A stretch of DNA of 36,559 nucleotides from positions 1 to 36,559 of the forward strand of contig DIER01000020.1 in NCBI GenBank assembly GCA_002418725.1. Reading direction: 5' to 3'. Below are positions 31,654 through 36,559 of this stretch, piece after piece; position 1 is the stretch's first letter, and every line of letters starts with the position of its first letter. The notes under the pieces are model-generated. The model was not told the DNA's origin, made no database searches, and saw only the letters and a list, made by a program, of their open reading frames with translations. The position numbers and the translations under genes are program-made. The DNA is from Acholeplasmataceae bacterium UBA5769 (GTDB taxonomy: Bacteria; Bacillota_I; Bacilli_A; Acholeplasmatales; Acholeplasmataceae).

Positions 31654-32573
31654 AACCAGAATTAAGCATTTCTCATGAAGTCAGACAAGCACTTTACGAA
31701 AAAAGACCGGTCGTCGCTTTAGAATCAACCATCATCTCACATGGCATGCCCTATCCCGATAACGTCAAAATGGCGAAAGAAGTTGAAGCGATCATTCGAA
31801 AAGAAGGTGCAGTACCCGCAACTATCGCTATTTTAAATGGCGTTGTAAAAGTTGGTTTATCAGATGAGGAAATCGAGTACTTAGCTAAAGCAAAAGGTGT
31901 TTATAAAGTTGGCAAACGTGATTTTGGATATGTGTTATCACAAAAGAAAACTGGAGCAACCACGGTTTCTGGTACTTCGCTTATCGCGAGTTTAGCTGGT
32001 ATTCGTGTGTTTGCAACCGGTGGTATTGGTGGTGTCCATAGAGGTGCTCAAGAAACATTTGACATCTCTAGAGACCTAGAAGAACTTTCAGATTTAGATA
32101 TCACGGTTGTCTGTGCAGGTGCTAAATCAATTTTAGATCTTGGGTTAACTATGGAGTATTTGGAAACCAAAGGTGTTGAAGTGATTGGTTATCAAACTGA
32201 TCAACTCCCTGCTTTTTATTCGAGAACCTCAGGGTTTGAGGTAAATTATCGTCTTGATTCACCAGAGGCGATTGCGAATCTGATGAAATCAAAATGGGGG
32301 TTAGGATTAAAGGGCGGTGTCGTCGTCGCAAATCCCATCCCAGAGGCCTTTAGCATGTCACAGGATGTTATAGACGAAGCTATTGAAAAAGCCCTTGTAG
32401 AAGCAAATAACAAAGGTATCAAAGGTCAAGATGTCACCCCGTTCTTGTTAGCAAAGATTAAAGAGATTACCGGTGGTGATTCACTTGCAGCCAATATAGA
32501 ACTTGTATATAACAATGCAAGATTAGCTGCACACATAGCATCACACTTCGTTAATGGTAAATTTAAAATATAA
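31650..32573 (+). CDS. psuG: Pseudouridine-5'-phosphate glycosidase
   Basis: A 307-residue PsuG with near-complete family text: RPVVALESTIISHGMPYPDN near the start, FATGGIGGVHRGAQETFDIS near 125-144 (metal and substrate site), and CAGAKSILDLGLTMEYLET near 154-172 with the catalytic Lys. It cleaves the C-C glycosidic bond of pseudouridine 5'-phosphate to uracil and ribose 5-phosphate. It overlaps psuK by 4 bases and ends at a hairpin terminator shared with the convergent EAL gene. Confidence 0.97.
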   Translation: MKPELSISHEVRQALYEKRPVVALESTIISHGMPYPDNVKMAKEVEAIIRKEGAVPATIAILNGVVKVGLSDEEIEYLAKAKGVYKVGKRDFGYVLSQKKTGATTVSGTSLIASLAGIRVFATGGIGGVHRGAQETFDISRDLEELSDLDITVVCAGAKSILDLGLTMEYLETKGVEVIGYQTDQLPAFYSRTSGFEVNYRLDSPEAIANLMKSKWGLGLKGGVVVANPIPEAFSMSQDVIDEAIEKALVEANNKGIKGQDVTPFLLAKIKEITGGDSLAANIELVYNNARLAAHIASHFVNGKFKI

Positions 32574-32591
32574 GGACTTAATATATAAGAT

Positions 32592-32623
32592 AAAGGCTGT
32601 TGTGAATAATCACACAGCCTTTT
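32592..32623. terminator. Bidirectional terminator between psuG and the EAL gene
   Basis: AAAGGCTGTTGTGA (32592-32605) pairs with TCACACAGCCTTT (32610-32622) with one bulged T, flanked by A and T runs. It serves two convergent genes. Confidence 0.8.
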
Positions 32624-32626
32624 GAT

Positions 32627-34270
32627 TTATAGTTTCTCTTTTAGCCAAAGGGTTATCTTATCCGAGTCCATTGGTCTTGCAAAATAATAACCTTGTGCAT
32701 AATCACAATCAAATGCCTTTAATAAATTAACAACATCCTCTGTTTCTACGCCTTCAGCCACCACTTTATAGCCCAGTGTTTTAAATAAAGAAATGGTTGA
32801 TTTCACAATTTCATGCATTTCCATGTTGGATGATATATCTTTCATGAACAAACGATCAACTTTGATTGTTTGAATGGGGAATTGTGTGATGTATGAAAGT
32901 GATGAATAACCAGAACCATAATCATCAAGAGAAATATGGATACCTTGTGTTTGAAACCTTTGAAGAATTTGTCTACTTTCTACGGGGTTAATCATCAGCG
33001 TAGATTCAGTCAATTCAAATTCAATGAGTTCGATAGGTATATCTTGTTCTTGAATGATTTTCATAGTGCGTGATTCGAAAAGAGGATCGTATAAGTTTTT
33101 ACCAGAGATATTAATCGAGATAGGGATGTGATAACCTAGTGAGACTAATTCTTTTTCTTTCATTAATGATTGTGTTAAGACCCAATCTGTTAAAACATGA
33201 ATCAGCTTTGTTTCTTCAATTAAAGGGATAAAGACATCGGGTGGAATCATACCTTTTTGAGGATGTTTCCATCGGATAAGTGCTTCAAGAGCATAAGGTT
33301 TTAATGTGTTTAAACTCATTTTTGGTTGATAAACAAGGTATATATCACCATTCTTTAAAGCGACAGTAAAGTTGGCTAATAAATCGTACTCTCCTTTTTT
33401 TCGTTCTTTGTCCTTGTCACCTAAAACAAAGGGAAGGTTTTGAATTTGTGCATGTCTCGCTGCGACATCACTCATTTCGAATATCTCAAAGTTTTTAATG
33501 TGGTGCACGTCATAACATAATGTAGCACCAACAGAAAAATCAACATAAAGTGGAATGCCACGGATCTGTCTAGGCTGATTTAATACCAACAAAAGTTTTT
33601 GAATCTCTAAATCAATGTTTTCATGTGGGACAATCAACCACAATTTATTGCTATCTGATTGAATGATGATAACACCATGCCTACATTGTTTTGTCAAGTC
33701 TTCATAAAGTAAATGAATAAGTTCATAATAAAGAGAGACACCAAGTAAATCGATGATACTATGATGGTTATTGACTAAAATGGTCATGATGGAATATGTA
33801 GTATGTGGTAAACTTTCGCTCATTTTTTTAAGCGCATTCGTGTTAGGTACCTTTGTTTCCTGATTGGATGACATCAAGGTTTCAATGTGTTCACTATCTT
33901 TTCTCAGTTTATCTGCGGCATAACCGATAATGCCGCCGACCAAAATGAAAATGATCATACGATATATCCAGTTTTCAGGGACTTGCATTTCATTAGTGAG
34001 GGTATCAATAGGCATTAAAGGACCCAACAAAATGGCAGCAATAAAACCTGTCGCGATGCCAAAGATGGCACCGTAATAAATGCCTGCGATAACAATAGGA
34101 ATATACATTGAATGGGAATAAACAAATTTGATACCACCAGTTGCATAAACAATGAGGTAAATGATTGGAAGAGCAAGCATAACAAGAATTAAAACCAAAG
34201 GTCTTAGTTTGACCAATCGAAGAGATTCTTTAAGCAGCCTTAAAAATCTTGAAGGCTTTCGATTTAGCAT
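32627..34270 (-). CDS. Membrane EAL-domain cyclic di-GMP phosphodiesterase with degenerate GGDEF-like domain
   Basis: A 547-residue protein. Helices at about 24-43, 55-85 (two) and 104-119 form an N-terminal membrane unit; about 150-285 looks like a GGDEF fold without the GGDEF motif (the site reads IQSDSNKLWLIVP); the EAL domain runs from about 295 to 547. EAL catalytic residues are all present: E329-A-L, N387 in SINISG, ELTES at 419-423, D449-D450 in LDDYGSGYSS, K470, E506 in AEGVET, and Q526. It should hydrolyse cyclic di-GMP to pGpG. It is divergent from a processive glycosyltransferase, a frequent pairing for cyclic di-GMP-controlled polysaccharide. The ribosome site is weak (GAGATGA). 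Confidence 0.9.
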   Translation of the reverse strand: MLNRKPSRFLRLLKESLRLVKLRPLVLILVMLALPIIYLIVYATGGIKFVYSHSMYIPIVIAGIYYGAIFGIATGFIAAILLGPLMPIDTLTNEMQVPENWIYRMIIFILVGGIIGYAADKLRKDSEHIETLMSSNQETKVPNTNALKKMSESLPHTTYSIMTILVNNHHSIIDLLGVSLYYELIHLLYEDLTKQCRHGVIIIQSDSNKLWLIVPHENIDLEIQKLLLVLNQPRQIRGIPLYVDFSVGATLCYDVHHIKNFEIFEMSDVAARHAQIQNLPFVLGDKDKERKKGEYDLLANFTVALKNGDIYLVYQPKMSLNTLKPYALEALIRWKHPQKGMIPPDVFIPLIEETKLIHVLTDWVLTQSLMKEKELVSLGYHIPISINISGKNLYDPLFESRTMKIIQEQDIPIELIEFELTESTLMINPVESRQILQRFQTQGIHISLDDYGSGYSSLSYITQFPIQTIKVDRLFMKDISSNMEMHEIVKSTISLFKTLGYKVVAEGVETEDVVNLLKAFDCDYAQGYYFARPMDSDKITLWLKEKL

Positions 34271-34444
34271 ATGTTCATCTCGCTTTTTTTATTTTTAGTC
34301 AACTCGTTGTTGTACAATTATCTTATAACAATTTGTTTTTGTTGTCTATTATATCAAACTACAATTGGTAAGTATTTTTTCTATCTTTCGTGATACAATA
34401 TGTAAGATAAATGTTTTTTTATGTGATATGGGGGTTTTTTTTGT

Positions 34445-35956
34445 ATGGATCAACTCAATCAGATTATTATAGTCTTGGGTCTTTTGTTGGGCATATTTAA
34501 TTTTCATAAATCGGTTCAATTTATTGTTGGTTTGTTCTTTAAACCTAAAACATTTCAAGAAACTGATGTCAGAAAGCGTTATGGTATTGTTATTCCTGCC
34601 CGCAATGAAGAAAAAGTAATTGGGAACTTAATTGAAAGTATCCATCAACAAGCATATGATCAAAATTTAATTGAAATCTTTGTAGTTGCAGATAACTGTA
34701 ATGATAAAACTGCTGAAATCGCACGCCAAATGGGATGCCATGTTTATGAACGTTTTGATGAAACCAAAAAGCGTAAAGGATGGGCTCTGGAGTATTTGTT
34801 TCAACAGATTGAAAAAGATTATGGCATAACCTCCTTTGATGCATATTTCGTGTTTGATGCAGATAATTTATTGGATGTCAATTATATTCACGAAATGAAC
34901 AAAGCTTTTGTTGAAAATAAAAATATCGTCACAAGTTACCGCAACTCTAAAAACTTTGAAACCAACTGGGTTTCATCCGCTTATGCTATTCATTTTTATG
35001 GTAGAACTGTTTATAACCATCGTCCAAGACAACTGATGGGAACAGGTACACATCTTGCAGGAACAGGATTTATGATCAGTAGTCACTTGCTTAAAGATGG
35101 TTGGAACTATCATTCACTTACCGAAGATTCAGAACTCACGATGTATATGACTGCACAAAATGTTAAAATTGGCTATTGTGAGGCTGCAATTCATTATGAT
35201 GAACAACCGACAAGTTTTAAAGTGGGTTTTAGACAACGTGTACGTTGGACCAGAGGTCGTTTGGTCGTCTTTGCGAAAACATGGAAAATGTTGTTTAAAG
35301 GGATATTTAAACATAAGAGTTTTACGAATTATGACATGCTTTTCTATATTATGCCATACCCCTTGTTAACATTCTTACTTAATGTCACATACGCAACCGC
35401 AAGTTTAGTCATTGGCATTTGGGTCACACATAATTTTAGTTGGAAAGCTGTATTGATTGGATTTGGTACCTATTGGGGATCCTCTTATGTCAGTAACCTT
35501 GCAAGAGCTGCACTTATTGTTTACCGTGAACGTAAACAAATACACTGTAGTTTTTATAAAACACTATTTTATGTTTTATTATCGCCATGGTTTTCATTAA
35601 TAAGCATATTCTTAATGATAGTTGCTTTGTTTGGTGATGTAGAATGGGTTCCAGTGAAACATGATGATGCCAGAAAGATTCAAGATATCAATCAAAAAAG
35701 CATCAGTTTAGTGCCTTCAACCAAACAGCCTTTGAGATTCCATATGATTCTTCAAGGATTTGGACTTCTTTTAATATTGGTCGCAATCCTAGCGTTTGCT
35801 GCCATTAGACAGTTCAATCTGTTTTCATGGTCATTAGCCGTATGTTTGAAATACACTCTAGTGCCTGCACTTCCTTCGGGGTTAATTTTTGTTTTGTTTG
35901 GACTAATGATTCAGAAAACAAATAAAAACGAAAGTAAATTGAAACGAGTAAGATAA
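34445..35956 (+). CDS. Processive family 2 glycosyltransferase (cellulose/hyaluronan synthase-like)
   Basis: A 503-residue membrane glycosyltransferase. An N-terminal helix (about 5-25) is followed by a GT-A catalytic domain (about 45-280) with VIPARNEEKVIGNLIES, the DxD-type FDADN near 139-143, LTEDSELTMY near 225-234 and the processive QxxRW motif in RQRVRWTRG near 265-273. About five helices follow (about 300-400 and 435-490). Such enzymes use UDP-sugars to build and export a polysaccharide; sugar and polymer cannot be read from sequence. No PilZ domain is visible. The start has a GGGGG-rich site and a TACAAT -10 at 34394. The neighbouring EAL gene suggests cyclic di-GMP control. Confidence 0.88.
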   Translation: MDQLNQIIIVLGLLLGIFNFHKSVQFIVGLFFKPKTFQETDVRKRYGIVIPARNEEKVIGNLIESIHQQAYDQNLIEIFVVADNCNDKTAEIARQMGCHVYERFDETKKRKGWALEYLFQQIEKDYGITSFDAYFVFDADNLLDVNYIHEMNKAFVENKNIVTSYRNSKNFETNWVSSAYAIHFYGRTVYNHRPRQLMGTGTHLAGTGFMISSHLLKDGWNYHSLTEDSELTMYMTAQNVKIGYCEAAIHYDEQPTSFKVGFRQRVRWTRGRLVVFAKTWKMLFKGIFKHKSFTNYDMLFYIMPYPLLTFLLNVTYATASLVIGIWVTHNFSWKAVLIGFGTYWGSSYVSNLARAALIVYRERKQIHCSFYKTLFYVLLSPWFSLISIFLMIVALFGDVEWVPVKHDDARKIQDINQKSISLVPSTKQPLRFHMILQGFGLLLILVAILAFAAIRQFNLFSWSLAVCLKYTLVPALPSGLIFVLFGLMIQKTNKNESKLKRVR

Positions 35957-35965
35957 GCATTTAAC

Positions 35966-35993
35966 AACGGTTGTCTCGGTATAACCGTTTTTT
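35966..35993 (+). terminator. Rho-independent terminator of the glycosyltransferase gene
   Basis: AACGGTT (35966-35972) pairs with AACCGTT (35983-35989) around a 10-base loop, then TTTT. Confidence 0.75.
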
Positions 35994-36019
35994 GTACTTT
36001 CATGAGTCTATGTTAAAAT
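35992..36019 (+). promoter_or_regulatory. Promoter of the last gene
   Basis: TTGTAC (35992-35997) and TAAAAT (36014-36019) with a 16-base spacer. The leader holds two ATCGAAA copies (36027-36033, 36049-36055) and CGATTATCG, possible regulator sites. AAGGAG at 36061 precedes the ATG. Confidence 0.5.
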
Positions 36020-36073
36020 AAAGGTATCGAAAACACTAAATAACGATTATCGAAACGTTTAAGGAGAACTACA

Positions 36074-36559
36074 ATGCGTGAATTTAAACTAAGTGGATTT
36101 GCTGATGAGATTGATGATGATTTTGAAAAACAATGTCTTTCGTTGCGAACGCTTGGCATGGATTACATAGCTTTGCGCAGTATAGGTCACAAGAACATCC
36201 TTGATTTTACCGTTGAAGAATTTAAGCAAGACGTTTATCCTATTTTATGTAAATATAATTTAAGAGTATCTTCAATTGGTTCACCAGTTGGTAAAGTATC
36301 CATTCATGACGAAGAAGCACAAGAATCACAATTAGGCAAACTTGATCATTTAATTCAAATCATGCTGCTACTAAATACACGGTACTTACGTATTTTTAGT
36401 TTATATACAAAAAGCCATCACGAAGAGGATTTGAAACGCGTAGTATCATTCATCAAGCGTGTTATGGCACGCGTTGAGCATCATAATATCATTGTCTTGC
36501 ATGAAAATGAAAAAGATATTTACGGAGATCGCGTGCGTTTTTGTGAAGAAATCGTCATA
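36074..36559 (+). CDS. Sugar phosphate isomerase/epimerase, TIM-barrel (5' part)
   Basis: The first 162 codons are present; the gene runs off the window end. It begins REFKLSGFADEIDDDFEKQC, the usual opening of AP-endonuclease-2/xylose-isomerase-like TIM barrels annotated as sugar phosphate isomerase/epimerase, with the barrel strands GMDYIALRSIG, LRVSSIGSPVGKV, TRYLRIFSLY and IIVLHENEKDIYGD. The His-Glu of LHENE fits the metal-binding position. Substrate cannot be told; relatives act on keto-sugars, inositol derivatives or sugar phosphates. It has its own promoter and AAGGAG site. Confidence 0.82.
   Translation, partial: MREFKLSGFADEIDDDFEKQCLSLRTLGMDYIALRSIGHKNILDFTVEEFKQDVYPILCKYNLRVSSIGSPVGKVSIHDEEAQESQLGKLDHLIQIMLLLNTRYLRIFSLYTKSHHEEDLKRVVSFIKRVMARVEHHNIIVLHENEKDIYGDRVRFCEEIVI

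Noticed and set aside
1..36559. TGA-as-Trp (mycoplasma code)
   Set aside because: Several intact genes end in TGA at family-typical lengths and Trp positions use TGG.
1..36559. CRISPR arrays, tRNA or rRNA genes and known riboswitches
   Set aside because: No regular repeat-spacer pattern, cloverleaf sequence or known riboswitch core was seen; gaps between genes are all under 300 bases and hold promoters, operators and terminators.

Overview
The window is AT-rich DNA from a low-GC, fermentative bacterium of the Bacillota/Mycoplasmatota side. TGA is a normal stop codon (several genes end in it) and TGG is used for Trp, so this is the standard code. Strong AGGAGG-type ribosome binding sites, pyruvate formate-lyase, GntR/ROK/TetR regulators and a probable sulfoglycolysis operon fit an Acholeplasma-like organism. 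That placement is inference; there is no rRNA or marker gene here. Coding density is high, and no gene-free stretch exceeds 300 bases. Almost everything is on the + strand; only a TrpR-like gene and an EAL gene are on the - strand.

1-9822: one co-directional catabolic block. It holds an RpiB-like isomerase (3' end only), a MatC/SLC13-like carrier, a CoA-acylating aldehyde dehydrogenase, a two-subunit SucCD-like ADP-forming CoA ligase, two overlapping GntR/UTRA regulators, a GPH/MFS sugar importer and a GH31 enzyme very close to E. coli YihQ sulfoquinovosidase. Together these look like the downstream half of the sulfoglycolytic transketolase pathway, in the variant that oxidises sulfoacetaldehyde through sulfoacetyl-CoA to sulfoacetate with ATP gain. 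The transketolase and isomerase genes should lie just upstream. Two features are unusual: the GH31 enzyme has Gln where YihQ has the sulfonate-contacting Arg301, and the ligase has changes at conserved active-site loops of succinyl-CoA synthetase.

9823-16212: pflB-pflA with a cre-like box, promoter and terminator; an 81-residue orphan; then a membrane protein, an LD-carboxypeptidase (S66), a two-helix membrane peptide and a YciI protein.

16213-22258: a compact amino-sugar operon (ROK regulator, atypical ROK kinase, PIG-L deacetylase, nagB) with no nagA. An intact IS1182-family element follows 6 bases after the nagB stop codon.

22259-28807: a membrane diguanylate cyclase, a TetR regulator, and atoD-atoA-atoE-thiolase for acetoacetate/short-chain acid use. 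The ato control region has a cre-like box over the -35 and a palindrome just after the -10.

28808-36559: a NifX/NifB-C-terminal-like protein with a His-rich tail, a GNAT acetyltransferase, a YerC-type TrpR-like repressor (- strand), psuK-psuG for pseudouridine breakdown, a membrane EAL phosphodiesterase (- strand) divergent from a processive family 2 glycosyltransferase, and the 5' part of a sugar-phosphate isomerase/epimerase. No CRISPR array, tRNA, rRNA or riboswitch was recognised.
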